Source: Mesorhizobium sp. (GTDB taxonomy: Bacteria > Pseudomonadota > Alphaproteobacteria > Rhizobiales > Rhizobiaceae). Taken from it: a DNA stretch of 64,000 nucleotides. The position numbers and the translations under genes were made by a program. The first letter of the stretch is position 1, and every line of letters starts with the position of its first letter. The stretch is taken from contig NZ_SUHQ01000036.1 in assembly GCF_004962245.1 (NCBI RefSeq), forward strand, positions 1 through 64,000, given 5' to 3'. Of this stretch, positions 36,594 through 46,360 are shown piece after piece. The notes under the pieces are model-generated. The model was not told the origin of the DNA and did no database searches. It saw nothing but the letters and a program-made list of their open reading frames with translations.

Positions 36594-37279
36594 CGGACGG
36601 GATGCAGCAAGCCGCTAGCCCTTCTATCCCCATCAATCCGCATGAGATCTCTTCTCGTCATTTGCTGTAAATCCGCTGGTATGGATGCTAATGGAAGATG
36701 GATCACAGTCCTTTCTACGACTAAGACGCCAGATATTGGGGCTAATGTACCACCTGACAGGAGACTACGCTCACGAACATTATGTGAATTTTTTTTAACG
36801 TTGCTGAAATCAAGGGTGAGGTTTGGCGAATGTCTCGCCGTCGACTGTCGAATCCTGCCCGACGGGATTATGGGGTGCGTAGCCTGCTTGTCCTTTCCAC
36901 ATGACCAGCGACGATGGGGCGAAGGCGGCAGACATAGCTCTGGAGCATGCTGCGGTGTCTTTGGCCTGAAGCCGAGGAAGGCGGACCGTGGCTTCCGCGC
37001 CGCTGCCGGGAGCCCCCGAACAGGCCAAGTGGATCAGCCGGGTGTTGCCGTCATAGAGCGTGAGACCCAAAGCTGGCCAGCCGCGCCCTGAGGCTGACGC
37101 ACCGCTCAGCGTCCACCTTGCTCTCGAAGCCCATCGGCATAGCGCCGATAACGACTTGACCGCGTGCGTGTCGACGAGCGATCGGTGAGCGCAAGGATCG
37201 AGGGTGCAGTGCAGGATAATGCTGTTTTAAATCAGCGCTGTTTTCAGCCGACTGCCTTGAGCGTGGGCACAAGGATATA
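36594..37279. other. no convincing gene; probable promoter and degenerate sequence
   Basis: An AT-rich stretch near 36770-36800 (run of T) may be a promoter or terminator. A leftward frame at 36810-37070 shows no known domain. I see no intact gene. Confidence 0.4.
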
Positions 37280-37440
37280 GGCCGCAGGAGATCATCGTCT
37301 GGCTGTTCGGGAGGCCGCCCTGGGCGCGCGACAGCCGTTCCTTCGGCTGCGCCAGCTCCGCCACCATCCGCGCCGTGCCTTCCGGAGACCATTCCCGCTG
37401 CCGGCCGGCGCCCGTGAAAACCTCGACCGGCGCACCGGCT
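37280..37440 (-). pseudogene. remnant of an IS66-type OrfA (TnpA)
   Basis: Leftward translation gives VEVFTGAGRQREWSPEGTAR followed by MVAELAQPKE, matching the opening of IS66-group accessory protein TnpA (EVITGPERRRRWS-x-E-x-K-ARIVAE). The following helix-turn-helix is scrambled by frameshifts. The rest of the element is not visible. Confidence 0.6.
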
Positions 37441-37632
37441 CGAGATGGCTGGGCTCAGCGTAACTCTGAAGTCGTCATATACCGAAGCCTTCACAGACTT
37501 CGGACATCTCCCTCACAGTCCGATCAAGATGGCGTCAGGAACACCGCTTGCGTTGATGCGGATGAACCCCTGCTTGTGCCACAATGACCCTTATCTCAGC
37601 GCGCGAGCCAAAGCTTCCGCGCAAGGCGACGG

Positions 37633-39570
37633 CTAGGATAAGGCAATGCCGACGAAGGGCACATTGCTTGCCACACTCTGGAATGATGGCATGCTCGGAA
37701 GGCCTAGGTTTTGCTCAGGGCCGCCTGCAAGGCGCGCTTGGAGGTTATTCACATAGCCTTCTGCGTAGTCCTGCGCCGTCGAGACCGAAAGATCAATGCC
37801 TGCCGCCAAGGCCTCTTCCATCAGGTGCTTTACGAGCCCATTTCGAATGGCCAGCTTGACCTCGGGGCCTGCGATAAGGCCGATCGCCTGCGCGGCCATA
37901 TTGAGGCCAGCTTCCTCCAGCGCTCGCTTCATATCGCCTCCGTTAATGGCCGTACGCAGGAGATTGGCTGCTTGCGACTCAGCCTCGAGAACCATCGAGG
38001 CAAGATCGGCTACTTGTCCGAGGCCCGGAATGAAGCTGAGCAGTCCCACCGCCGTTGCCGCCAAGTCGAGCACTTTCGTCTCGATTTTGAGCACGGAGTC
38101 GACGACGTGCATGACGGCCCCGCCGTTCTTTTTGGCTGACTTAATGTCAGGCTGGTCCATCAGGCCCATCTTCATGTCCGCGACGGCATTCTGCTCTTCT
38201 GCGGTTTGGGCGCCGTGGGTGATTGGCTGCTGAACGTTGCGGTTCGCAGACGACATGTTTGTGCAAAAATGGGCAAAGTCTTTTTTGCTGATATTGCCGG
38301 AATCAACCGTATGCCCGCCGCCAAAGTCGAAGAATTTATGATGGGTCTTATAGCCCGTGATCGAATTGTTCAGGAGGCCAAACAAAAGAGGATCTGAAAG
38401 GAGCTGAGAGGCTGCTTCCCGCACTTTCGGATCAAGGCTCTTGTCGTCTTTCATTTTCGCCAGTTTGTCGCGAGTCAGAACACCGCTTCCAAAGAACGTG
38501 TCCTGATGGTCCTTGATCATCTCGACCGTATTCAGCTCAGTTTGCGTGAGGCTCATCGACGATGAGGCGACTTGCAGGAAATCCTCTTTGTGCATCTTCC
38601 CTTTCGAGCCACCGCACAACTGGTTCCAAGCATCGGGGTGATCGAGGAAATATTGCGCCGCCGCAATGACCTGGGGCGGAAATTTGCCGTTTTTCGATTC
38701 GCCGCCGACCATTTTCTTGAACTCATCCAGACTCAGGTCCTTGGACAGATTTTCGGAGTACCGGTAAAACTCCCGCAAGGCATCGCTCAAGGTCATGACC
38801 GAAGGCTGCAAACCTCCGCTGCCGTCGGATGGTATGTAGTTCTGCTCGTAGCTTTGCGCTTGGGCTTCCTGAAATGCAGCAACTTGTGGGTGGTGGTTTG
38901 AAAATCCGGCCAAGTCCTTGGCGTTGATCTTGCCTCCACAGCGGCCGTCGCCCTGCGAGCCAATCGCATAAAAAAGTCCCGAATCCTGCTGCAGTCCCTT
39001 GATCGCCGCTTTCAGATCCGGTGGCGTAGAGGGATCATTGGCTTTCTCGGTCAACGACTTCCAACTAAGCGGGCATTGGTCCTTGTGACGGTTGAGTACC
39101 GCAACAATCTGCAACTCAGCCGTGGTCAGCGACCCACCGTTCCACGTGATTCCGGGGCTCGGCCTGGGAGCCGGCTCGATCTTCGGGGTGACGCGGAGCA
39201 GATGTTGGGCTTCAGTCGCCTTGGAGCGTTGCGATTGGTCCTCCTTGAGAGCCGCCCTCATATGTGGCGGCAGCAGATCCAGTGGGTGTTGCTCCAAGCC
39301 CTTCAATGTCGATTCGACATCCGGTGCCAGATGGCCCAAAGGGTCCTGCCGCAATTTATCCATTGTCGAATCAAGATTCGACGTTGGCAGATCCCCTTGC
39401 GCGAAAGAGCCGGGCTTGTTTGCCAGCACACAAGTGGACAGCATCGCTTCGAAGCACGATGCACTTTGCTGATGCTGGGTCGCAAAATGGGAAACTTTCA
39501 GGCCCGGCCAACCCCTTGCGGACTGTAGCGAATTTGAGCGGTAGAAAGTTGAAAGATTGCTGGCCGACAT
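37633..39570 (-). CDS. nopX: NopX (NolX), T3SS translocator
   Basis: 645 residues, HrpF/NopX family, a secreted protein thought to insert in the host membrane as a translocon part. EF-hand-like repeated segments (KINAKDLAGFSNHHPQV, KMHKEDFLQVAS, LTRDKLAKMKDD, NISKKDFAHFC) occur over residues about 200-430, as in NolX. A hydrophobic helix LDLAATAVGLLSFIPGLGQV near 520-545 and a C-terminal hydrophobic end fit membrane insertion. Promoter with a tts box at 39782-39803. It precedes rhcC1 in the leftward direction, equal to the nolX-nolW pair of NGR234. Confidence 0.93.
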   Translation of the reverse strand: MSASNLSTFYRSNSLQSARGWPGLKVSHFATQHQQSASCFEAMLSTCVLANKPGSFAQGDLPTSNLDSTMDKLRQDPLGHLAPDVESTLKGLEQHPLDLLPPHMRAALKEDQSQRSKATEAQHLLRVTPKIEPAPRPSPGITWNGGSLTTAELQIVAVLNRHKDQCPLSWKSLTEKANDPSTPPDLKAAIKGLQQDSGLFYAIGSQGDGRCGGKINAKDLAGFSNHHPQVAAFQEAQAQSYEQNYIPSDGSGGLQPSVMTLSDALREFYRYSENLSKDLSLDEFKKMVGGESKNGKFPPQVIAAAQYFLDHPDAWNQLCGGSKGKMHKEDFLQVASSSMSLTQTELNTVEMIKDHQDTFFGSGVLTRDKLAKMKDDKSLDPKVREAASQLLSDPLLFGLLNNSITGYKTHHKFFDFGGGHTVDSGNISKKDFAHFCTNMSSANRNVQQPITHGAQTAEEQNAVADMKMGLMDQPDIKSAKKNGGAVMHVVDSVLKIETKVLDLAATAVGLLSFIPGLGQVADLASMVLEAESQAANLLRTAINGGDMKRALEEAGLNMAAQAIGLIAGPEVKLAIRNGLVKHLMEEALAAGIDLSVSTAQDYAEGYVNNLQARLAGGPEQNLGLPSMPSFQSVASNVPFVGIALS

Positions 39571-39781
39571 TGTGCATCCTCAGACGTGACGTTGAAATCC
39601 CCACAAGAGACCCCGACAGAAGATCCCTTGCGTTTCACAAAATTCGACAATTCCAAGCGTCGGCAGGTCACGAATGCGCCTGCCCTGCCTTCAATTGCTG
39701 TGTTCCGGGCCGGCTCCAAGGTTCGGTCCAACACAATGGCCGGAGTCACCGCGAGAGCTGCCGGGACTCATCATGAGCGGA

Positions 39782-39803
39782 TTAGCTTTCGAGAAACTGA
39801 CGA
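39782..39803 (-). promoter_or_regulatory. tts box of nopX
   Basis: On the minus strand TCGTCAGTTTCTCGAAAGCT followed by AA. Near-perfect match to the TtsI consensus TCGTCAGCTTNTCGAAAGCT. It lies about 210 bases upstream of the nopX ATG, inside the gap after rhcC1. Confidence 0.88.
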
Positions 39804-39871
39804 GTTTGCGAAGAGTTCACAAAGGGGTAGCCGCAGTCATGTTCTTCAGAGCTGCGGCAAATCCTCAATGT

Positions 39872-40570
39872 TCATTTCTTGCCCAGCTCAGGCTTCCCGC
39901 CAACGCTATCCTGTTGTGGGATGTCAGAAGAATAAGAAGCATCCGGTCGTCCGTCGCGAACGACCGTAGTGGAGGAGCCGCGAAACAAGATCAGCACTGA
40001 TTCCTTTGGCGTGGCCGCTATGTGAGTCTGCGCCTGCGCCTCCGCCACCAAGCCGTTAAAGGTCTGCTCCACGAGTGCGACGAAGCGCGGTGGACCGGAA
40101 ACGAAGACGAGGCCATTGCCTGGCACGGGTTTGACCACATAGCGCTCGTCGGAGATATCAAGCTTGTCGAGAGCCCCCTTGAACGCATCGAAGCGAATCG
40201 ACGTCATCAAAAGCATTCGAGTTTGCGATTCTTGTGCAGCAGACACATAGAGCACAAGGCCGTCATAGTACCATTGGAGACCGTAAAGGTTCGTCAAGCG
40301 GTCGAGGAACGCGCGCGGTGGCAAATCAGGCATACGTCCGCGAATTCGCCCCTTCACCGCAGGACTGATGTTGACCCTGATATTCAGGTTGTTGCCGAAT
40401 TCCTGCAACGCTGCAGCGAGTTCCTGATCCAGAACCGTGTATCTATAGGGTGTCGCCGGAAGGGACAGCGGGACTGCGTGCGCCGGGTGAATCCCGGTGG
40501 ACAGAAAAAACCCGGCACAGAGAAGTCTCAAAACATGCAGGGTGACGGGTTGGATAAGCGTTCTCGGCAT
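39872..40570 (-). CDS. rhcC1: RhcC1 (NolW), secretin N-domain protein
   Basis: 232 residues from ATG 40570. A signal peptide (LHVLRLLCAGFFLSTGIHPAHA, residues 9-30) is followed by secretin N-domains: LDQELAAALQEFGNNLNIRV, GRMPDLPPRAFLDRLTNLYG, and VKPVPGNGLVFVSGPPRFV. It stops before the beta-barrel secretin domain, as in NolW/RhcC1. It works with RhcC2 as the outer-membrane channel. Divergent from the nopB operon. The frame allows a TTG 6 codons upstream. Confidence 0.92.
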   Translation of the reverse strand: MPRTLIQPVTLHVLRLLCAGFFLSTGIHPAHAVPLSLPATPYRYTVLDQELAAALQEFGNNLNIRVNISPAVKGRIRGRMPDLPPRAFLDRLTNLYGLQWYYDGLVLYVSAAQESQTRMLLMTSIRFDAFKGALDKLDISDERYVVKPVPGNGLVFVSGPPRFVALVEQTFNGLVAEAQAQTHIAATPKESVLILFRGSSTTVVRDGRPDASYSSDIPQQDSVGGKPELGKK

Positions 40571-40656
40571 GTCGCACTGATAAACCAAACGCTGAAATCA
40601 TCACAAGTGACTAAATTGCCGAAGAGATTTTAGATGTCGAAATGACGCCGCCGTTA

Positions 40657-40682
40657 GTCAGCTTGTTGTCAGCTTGCCCCCC
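40657..40682 (+). promoter_or_regulatory. tts box of the nopB-rhc operon
   Basis: GTCAGCTTGTTGTCAGCTTG followed by a C run. It matches the tts pattern GTCAGCTTGTCGAAAGCTAAGCCCC except for the central CGAA. It starts 100 bases before the nopB ATG and sits between divergent rhcC1 and nopB. Confidence 0.75.
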
Positions 40683-40756
40683 TAGGAGTGTTGCGCCGAC
40701 ACCGGGTGATGAATGGGCGGGGCCCGCCCGGTCAGAGAGAGCAACCGAGTCCTTAC

Positions 40757-41266
40757 ATGATGATGCCTGTCACGTCGATCTCTGCCACTCTAACGGCTGG
40801 CCTCCCCAGGGTCGGATCACCGTCGATTGTCGAGCAGGCCCAGTTTGAGCGCGCCTTAGGGCATGCAGCCGACTCGCTGAAAAACAATGCCGCCGCGGAG
40901 CCAGCGAGTGCGGCGCCAGTTGCTGCGGCGATGGATGTTCAGCGCGCGGCTGCGCCGACGAGCGGCATGGGCGATCGCGTGTTGCAGACGATTTCCTCCC
41001 TATATCCACACAACACTGTTTCCTTCCCCGCGCTCGACCATGACATAGCCCTTTCGAAGGGCGCTCTACCGGGACCGGCGCAGAAGCTTCCCGTCGCAGG
41101 TGAGGCGGGAACCGGAATCTCGGGCATTCCTCAACAAGGGCAAGACTTCGAAACGATGATGGCTGGTCTTCGGGATGTTTACAACGGCGTCACCCAGGTG
41201 GCGCTTATCTCCAAAGGCGTCAGCGGCGTCACATCATCCGTGAATAAACTTTTGAAGGAAGGCTGA
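40757..41266 (+). CDS. nopB: NopB (NolB), T3SS pilus-associated protein
   Basis: 169 residues from the first of three consecutive ATG codons (MMMPVTSISATLTAGLPRVG). The C-terminal part (GQDFETMMAGLRDVYNGVTQVALISKGVSGVTSSVNKLLKEG, about 128-169) is the HrpJ/inner-rod-like helix pair typical of SctI-type small subunits. The middle is Ala/Pro-rich. NopB is a minor component of the surface appendage in NGR234. It is first of the long rightward operon, 9 bases before rhcJ. Confidence 0.9.
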   Translation: MMMPVTSISATLTAGLPRVGSPSIVEQAQFERALGHAADSLKNNAAAEPASAAPVAAAMDVQRAAAPTSGMGDRVLQTISSLYPHNTVSFPALDHDIALSKGALPGPAQKLPVAGEAGTGISGIPQQGQDFETMMAGLRDVYNGVTQVALISKGVSGVTSSVNKLLKEG

Positions 41267-41275
41267 ACCGCGCGC

Positions 41276-42139
41276 ATGATTGGCTTGGCCGAGGGCGAAA
41301 TCATGCGTGGCCTGTCAGGGTGGCGGTCGGTTAGACTTGTCATGCTGCTAGTTCTCGTCGCCCTCAGTGCTTGCAAAACCGACCTCTACACGCAATTGCA
41401 AGAGCGTGAGGCAAATGAAATGCTCGCACTTCTTGAAGACAACGGGGTCGCCGCGATCCGGGTGGTCGCCAAGGATGGGACCAGCACGATCCAGGTTGAC
41501 GAAAAGCTGCTCGCCTTCTCAATCAACCTTCTGAACGCCAAGGGGTTGCCGCGCCAATCCTTCAAGAACCTCGGTGAGATATTCCAAGGATCAGGCCTGA
41601 TTGCCTCGCCGACCGAGGAGCGTGCCCGTTACGTGTATGCCCTGAGCGAAGAGTTGTCGCGGACGATCAGCGATATCGATGGCGTTTTTTCTGTACGTGT
41701 TCACGTCGTGCTGCCGCATAACGACCTTGTGCGAGCCGGCGCCACGCCATCCTCGGCCGCGGTGTTTATCAGGCACGACGCCAAAACAAATGTCGCGGCT
41801 CTGCTGCCAAAGATAAAGATGCTGGTAGCCGACAGCATCGAAGGCTTGTCCTACGATAAGGTGGAAGTGGTTTTGGTGCCGGTAGAACGGTCCGCACACG
41901 AGCAACGGCCCGATCCGACTGCTGTTTTGCCACAAGCATCAACACCTCTTCCTGCGCCAATTCTGGCGACCGTGACAGGTTTTGCCGCAGCCGTATTCGC
42001 AGTGGCCTGTTATCTCTTGGTCAGCGTTGCTACGCGTCGGCGCAAGCAATCAACCGGCGTTTCCAAGGTCGAGGGGCGCCGGGATGCTTCTGCTGTCGAG
42101 GCCATTCGCAAAAGAATGCCTGCAATTGGACGTGGGTGA
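41276..42139 (+). CDS. rhcJ: RhcJ (NolT, SctJ), inner-membrane ring lipoprotein
   Basis: 287 residues, YscJ/FliF family. Lipobox LSAC puts the lipidated Cys at residue 33, after a hydrophobic signal. The two ring-building domains follow: DLYTQLQEREANEMLALLED (domain 1, about 35-85) and EEERARYVYALSEEL-type segment with VRVHVVLPHNDL (domain 2, about 110-200). A C-terminal membrane helix ATVTGFAAAVFAVACYLLVS lies near 230-250. Overlaps nolU. Confidence 0.95.
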   Translation: MIGLAEGEIMRGLSGWRSVRLVMLLVLVALSACKTDLYTQLQEREANEMLALLEDNGVAAIRVVAKDGTSTIQVDEKLLAFSINLLNAKGLPRQSFKNLGEIFQGSGLIASPTEERARYVYALSEELSRTISDIDGVFSVRVHVVLPHNDLVRAGATPSSAAVFIRHDAKTNVAALLPKIKMLVADSIEGLSYDKVEVVLVPVERSAHEQRPDPTAVLPQASTPLPAPILATVTGFAAAVFAVACYLLVSVATRRRKQSTGVSKVEGRRDASAVEAIRKRMPAIGRG

Positions 42140-42779
42140 CATCTCATTGCCAATGCCTATACAGACCGCCCGACCTGATGGTCCGCACCAATTGCGTTTT
42201 CCGGGCGCGAGCGAGCTTGCGGCTTCGGCCCATCCGACCCGTCTAGCGGCGCGTCTTGATCCAGCGTTATCGGCAGAAACGTTAGTGAAGTTGCAGAAGT
42301 GTTCCAGACTGCATCCAAGGCTGGCAGAATTGCTGGGCAACTATGACGTGGATCTGAACCACATCGGCTGCAGGCCGGACCTTCTACGCGGGCACGATCC
42401 ATATCGAGCTGCCCTTCTTGCTGGTAGTATCTGGCATGCCCGTTCGCTGGTCGCGTTTGTCTCTCAGCCTGAGCTTGCCATCCTTGTTAAACGCATCGGC
42501 GTGGATGCACACGCATTCGGAATCCGACACCTGCTGCATGCCGTTGAGAACAGACTGATCGCGGACCCAGAAAAACTCGCTCAGCAAATCGAATACGATG
42601 GACATGCATGTCTTGGGGCTTGGCTCCAGGACAGTTCAGCGACCGAGCGTAACCGCGTGCTTCTTCGGTTGCCCGAGGGGACTGCCGCGGAGACTCCAGC
42701 ACCTGAGCATTGGACCGCCGCCGGCCAATTGCTTTCACTTGTACTAGCTCATTTTGAGACAGAGACCCCGGTGAAATGA
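42084..42779 (+). CDS. nolU: NolU (SctK-like), T3SS sorting-platform component
   Basis: 231 residues from ATG 42084, chosen for the GAGGGG 7 bases upstream. GTG 42132 and ATG 42153 would give lengths nearer the roughly 212 residues I recall for NolU, so the start is open. The body (PGASELAASAHPTRLAARLD, YDVDLNHIGCRPDLLRGHDP, HARSLVAFVSQPELAILVKR) fits the HrpD/SctK family, cytoplasmic pod proteins that link the C-ring to the inner ring. It overlaps rhcJ upstream and rhcL downstream. Confidence 0.85.
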   Translation: MLLLSRPFAKECLQLDVGDISLPMPIQTARPDGPHQLRFPGASELAASAHPTRLAARLDPALSAETLVKLQKCSRLHPRLAELLGNYDVDLNHIGCRPDLLRGHDPYRAALLAGSIWHARSLVAFVSQPELAILVKRIGVDAHAFGIRHLLHAVENRLIADPEKLAQQIEYDGHACLGAWLQDSSATERNRVLLRLPEGTAAETPAPEHWTAAGQLLSLVLAHFETETPVK

Positions 42780-43399
42780 CAGCCGAACTTTCCGAGGGGC
42801 CAATAGCGCCGCAGATGCGTCCAATCGGACCACTGATACCCGCGAGCGAGCTCGAAACCTGGCACAGCGCCGCGCAAGCGCTTGCCGCGGCAGAACGGCA
42901 TCGGCAGCGCGTTCGAAACTGGGCACGCGCCGTTTACCAGCGGGCGTGGGTGCGCGGCCACATGGAGGGCTCGAATGCAGGCACCGAGGAGATGGCAGGG
43001 CTGATTGCGGAGACAATCTCCGAAATCGCGCGACGAAAGGCGGCTCTGGAGCAGGAATTGCCGCAGCTCGTGATGGAAATATTGAGCGATCTTATCGGCG
43101 CTTTCGATCCGGGCGAGCTACTGGTGAGGGCTGTTCGTCACGCCATAGAGTGTCAATACAGCGGCGCCGAAGTTTGCCTTCATGTTTCTCCCATGCAAGT
43201 CGACATGCTTGCACGAGAGTTTGCTCGATGCGACGGCCAGGATGGTCGACCAAGGGTGCGGATCGAGCCCGACCCGACGTTGTCGCCGCAACGGTGCGTG
43301 CTGTGGAGCGAGTACGGCAATGTCGACCTGGGACTTGACGCCCAGATGCGCGCGCTGCGCCTTGGTTTCGGGACGCTATGTGAAAAAGGCGAGCTATGA
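42776..43399 (+). CDS. rhcL: RhcL (NolV, SctL), ATPase stator
   Basis: 207 residues, FliH/YscL family. N-terminal ETWHSAAQALAAAERHRQRV with basic helices forms the stalk (about 20-65). The C-terminal half (ELPQLVMEILSDLIGAFDPGELLVRAVRHAI and VCLHVSPMQVDMLAREFARC) is the ATPase-binding domain. ATGA overlap with nolU and with rhcN shows coupled translation. Confidence 0.93.
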   Translation: MTAELSEGPIAPQMRPIGPLIPASELETWHSAAQALAAAERHRQRVRNWARAVYQRAWVRGHMEGSNAGTEEMAGLIAETISEIARRKAALEQELPQLVMEILSDLIGAFDPGELLVRAVRHAIECQYSGAEVCLHVSPMQVDMLAREFARCDGQDGRPRVRIEPDPTLSPQRCVLWSEYGNVDLGLDAQMRALRLGFGTLCEKGEL

Positions 43400-44754
43400 G
43401 AAAGCCCGTCCCAGAACATAACGCTGACGCCGACACTCGAGCTCTCGTTCCAGCAATCTCGTCTTTGAGGGCTGCGGCCAAGCGAATTGACACGCGTGCG
43501 GTGCGCGGTCGGATCACGCGGGCTATCGGCACACTGGTTCATGCCGTCTTGCCAGATACTCGTATTGGGGAACTTTGCCTCCTAGAGGACCCGCGAACCG
43601 GGCTGTCGCTCGAGGCCGAGGTGATCGGCCTGTCGGGTGATGGTGTATTGCTGACACCGATCGGGGACTTGGTGGGCCTATCCAGCCGCGCAGAGGTCGT
43701 GGCCACTGGCCGAATGCGTGAGGTGCCCGTCGGCGGCGATTTGCTCGGTCGCGTGATCGACAGTCGTTGCCGCCCATTGGACGGCAAAGGCGAAATCAAG
43801 ACCGTCGAAACTCGGCCCCTGCATGGCAGAGCCCCCAATCCGATGACGAGGCGCATGATTGAGCGGCCATTCCCGCTTGGGGTCCGTGTCCTCGATGGTC
43901 TGCTGACGTGCGGCGAGGGCCAGCGGATCGGGATTTATGGCGAGCCAGGTGGTGGCAAGTCGACGCTGTTGTCACAGATCGTAAAGGGTGCCGCCGCTGA
44001 CGTCGTCATAGTGGCGCTCATAGGCGAACGTGGACGGGAAGTTCGTGAATTCATCGAAAGGAATCTTGGTGAAGAGGGCCTTCTCCGTACGGTCGTCGTG
44101 GTTGAAACCTCCGACCGCTCGGCGGTGGAGCGTGCGCAATGCGCTCCAATGGCGACTGCGCTCGCGGAATATTTTCGCGATCAGGGCCTACGCGTTGCTC
44201 TCATGCTGGATTCGCTGACGCGCTTCTGCCGCGCTATGCGCGAAATAGGCCTTGCTGCGGGTGAGCCGCCGACGCGACGGGGCTTTCCTCCTTCCGTTTT
44301 TGGCATGCTGCCAGGCCTGCTCGAGCGCGCCGGCATGGGTGAGCGGGGCTCAATCACGGCCTTCTATACGGTGCTTGTAGAGGGTGATGGCACGGGTGAT
44401 CCAATCGCCGAGGAATCGCGTGGTATTCTCGATGGCCATGTCATCCTCTCACGCGCTATTGCGGCGCGATCGCATTTCCCCGCTATTGATGTGCTGCAGA
44501 GTCGCAGCCGCGTCATGGATGCAGTCGTTTCGGGGACACATCGCAAGGCAGCATCCATTTTCCGCGAGCTCCTATCGCGCTATGCCGAGACCGAGTTCTT
44601 GATCAATGTTGGCGAATACAAGCCAGGTGGAGATCCCCTGACTGACCGGGCCGTCGCGTCAATCGACGAACTGAGGGAGTTTCTGCGCCAGAGCGAAGAT
44701 GACGCGTCAGATTTCGAGGAGACGGTCGCATGGATGTCGCGTCTGACCGCGTGA
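43396..44754 (+). CDS. rhcN: RhcN (SctN), T3SS ATPase
   Basis: 452 residues, FliI/YscN family hexameric ATPase that unfolds and detaches effectors from chaperones. Walker A GEPGGGKSTLL near residue 185, the family block RPFPLGVRVLDGLLTCGEGQ, Walker B VALMLDSLTRFCRAMREIGL, and ERAGMGERGSITAFYTVLVEGDGTGDPIAEE are present. The C-terminal GGDPLTDRAV region is complete. It overlaps rhcO by 25 bases. Confidence 0.96.
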   Translation: MRKPVPEHNADADTRALVPAISSLRAAAKRIDTRAVRGRITRAIGTLVHAVLPDTRIGELCLLEDPRTGLSLEAEVIGLSGDGVLLTPIGDLVGLSSRAEVVATGRMREVPVGGDLLGRVIDSRCRPLDGKGEIKTVETRPLHGRAPNPMTRRMIERPFPLGVRVLDGLLTCGEGQRIGIYGEPGGGKSTLLSQIVKGAAADVVIVALIGERGREVREFIERNLGEEGLLRTVVVVETSDRSAVERAQCAPMATALAEYFRDQGLRVALMLDSLTRFCRAMREIGLAAGEPPTRRGFPPSVFGMLPGLLERAGMGERGSITAFYTVLVEGDGTGDPIAEESRGILDGHVILSRAIAARSHFPAIDVLQSRSRVMDAVVSGTHRKAASIFRELLSRYAETEFLINVGEYKPGGDPLTDRAVASIDELREFLRQSEDDASDFEETVAWMSRLTA

Positions 44755-45242
44755 ACTGGGTTCAGTCTTCGAGGTTACGGCTTCTGAAGGAAATGCAAGA
44801 GCGTCGTGCCCTTGGCGAGCTGTCCAAGAAGGAAGCCCAGCGCGATGTGGCCGCCTCAGCCGTACAAAATGCCGCTAGGGAGCTTGCAATGATACAGCAA
44901 CATTGTTCAAGAACAGAAGCAGCGCTCTATCAGCATCTGATGTCACTCGACAACTTGTCTAGCGCAGCGCTCGACCGTCACCGCCTTCACACTGAACAGC
45001 TTGCCGCTGAGATCACTTCCAGACGGCAGATGCTTGATGATGCCCAAATCGCTCAAGAGGAGGCTGAGATGGCGGCGTCCAGGACGAGGGAGCTATGGGT
45101 CATATGTTCGGCGGCAAGGGACAAATGGCAACAAATCGAGGACGACGTGCGGCGCGCCGTCGAGACTCATTCGGAGGCCGCAGCCGAGATCGAGGCCGAC
45201 GACGAGATACTGCTGAAATATGCGAGGGGGTCGCTTGCCTAA
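44730..45242 (+). CDS. RhcO / Y4yJ (SctO-like) stalk protein
   Basis: 170 residues, almost wholly charged helix with heptad character (LLKEMQERRALGELSKKEAQ, AAEITSRRQMLDDAQIAQEE), as in FliJ/YscO coiled-coil proteins that insert in the ATPase ring. Position between rhcN and rhcQ equals y4yJ of NGR234. Starts inside the rhcN end. Confidence 0.85.
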   Translation: MDVASDRVNWVQSSRLRLLKEMQERRALGELSKKEAQRDVAASAVQNAARELAMIQQHCSRTEAALYQHLMSLDNLSSAALDRHRLHTEQLAAEITSRRQMLDDAQIAQEEAEMAASRTRELWVICSAARDKWQQIEDDVRRAVETHSEAAAEIEADDEILLKYARGSLA

Positions 45243-45295
45243 ATGCCGCGCAACCGGATCCGACAGTCGCAAGAGGTCGTCCGAATGACACGACC

Positions 45296-46360
45296 GTGCA
45301 GTCTTTGATAGCCGCTGCGGTCACACCCGCCATGTTCGAACCAGTTCTGAAACTGTCCCGCACGGTTGTCTCGTGGCTCAATGATACAGCAGCGCCCCGC
45401 ACGCCGTTTCAAAGCCGGATCAACGAGGTGCCGCTATCGGTGCGAACGGCAGGGCTTGTCTGGCAGCAGGAACCTGCTGCCATTCCGATGCTTGACTGCG
45501 TCTGGAGAGTGGGAGCCGAAACGGTCATCTTGTCGCTGTCGCGCCCGCTCGTAGAGGAGTTCATCACGACAGTGCAGAACGGCTTGGCCTTCCCTTCCGA
45601 GCCAACTGCTTCGCTTATTCTCGAACTCGCTCTTGAGCCGCTTGTCACTCGACTGGAGGAGACGACGCGTCTGAACGTGCAACTCGTGCGCGTATGCGAA
45701 GCCACGATGCTGGCTCCTCATCTTGAACTCGACATCATTTTCGGCGCGGTCAAGGGCAAGGGCCGTCTATTCCTGTTCACGCCTCTTGACGGCTTAGTAC
45801 CGCCTGCGTTTCGCGCGCTAGGCGAACTGCTTGCCCAGTTGCCGCGGCAGCTGGGCGGGCTGCCTCCAGAGCTCCCGCTCATTGTTGCAGGAGAGGTCGG
45901 CACGCTTCGCCTTCCTGCGGCGCTTCTTCGAAGCGCATGTGTCGGTGATGCATTGTTGCCCGATATTGCGCCGTTCGGCCGCGGCCAGATCACCCTAGCT
46001 GTCGGCCAGTTGTGCGCCGGGGCGGATCTTGACGGCGATGAATTAATCTTGCGGGGGCCTTTCCGCCCGCGACCGTGTCCTTTGGAGAATGCGCATATGA
46101 CACAACCCGGATCGCAACTGGAGCTTACTAAGGATCTCGACGATGTCGAGATCGTGCTTGTCTTTGAATGCGGCCGCTGGCCTATTTCTCTTGGGGAATT
46201 AAGAAGTGCCGGCGAAGGGCATATTTTTGAACTTGGATGGCCGATCGACGGCCCGGTCGACATAGTGGCCAATGGTCAGCGTATCGGGCGTGGCGACATT
46301 GTCCGCATCGGAGAAGAGCTGGGCATCAGGCTCCGTGGCGGGTTTGCATGCAATGAGTGA
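45296..46360 (+). CDS. rhcQ: RhcQ (SctQ), cytoplasmic C-ring protein
   Basis: About 354 residues from GTG 45296; the start is uncertain. The frame is open to 45095, overlapping y4yJ, but that region is Arg-rich and looks out of frame. The middle (TVVSWLNDTAAPRTPFQSRI, LILELALEPLVTRLEETTRL) and the C-terminal SpoA domain (about 280-350, LDDVEIVLVFECGRWPISLG, LGWPIDGPVDIVANGQRIGR) mark FliN/HrcQ proteins. It forms the sorting platform with nolU and rhcL. The next gene starts inside its end. Confidence 0.88.
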   Translation: MQSLIAAAVTPAMFEPVLKLSRTVVSWLNDTAAPRTPFQSRINEVPLSVRTAGLVWQQEPAAIPMLDCVWRVGAETVILSLSRPLVEEFITTVQNGLAFPSEPTASLILELALEPLVTRLEETTRLNVQLVRVCEATMLAPHLELDIIFGAVKGKGRLFLFTPLDGLVPPAFRALGELLAQLPRQLGGLPPELPLIVAGEVGTLRLPAALLRSACVGDALLPDIAPFGRGQITLAVGQLCAGADLDGDELILRGPFRPRPCPLENAHMTQPGSQLELTKDLDDVEIVLVFECGRWPISLGELRSAGEGHIFELGWPIDGPVDIVANGQRIGRGDIVRIGEELGIRLRGGFACNE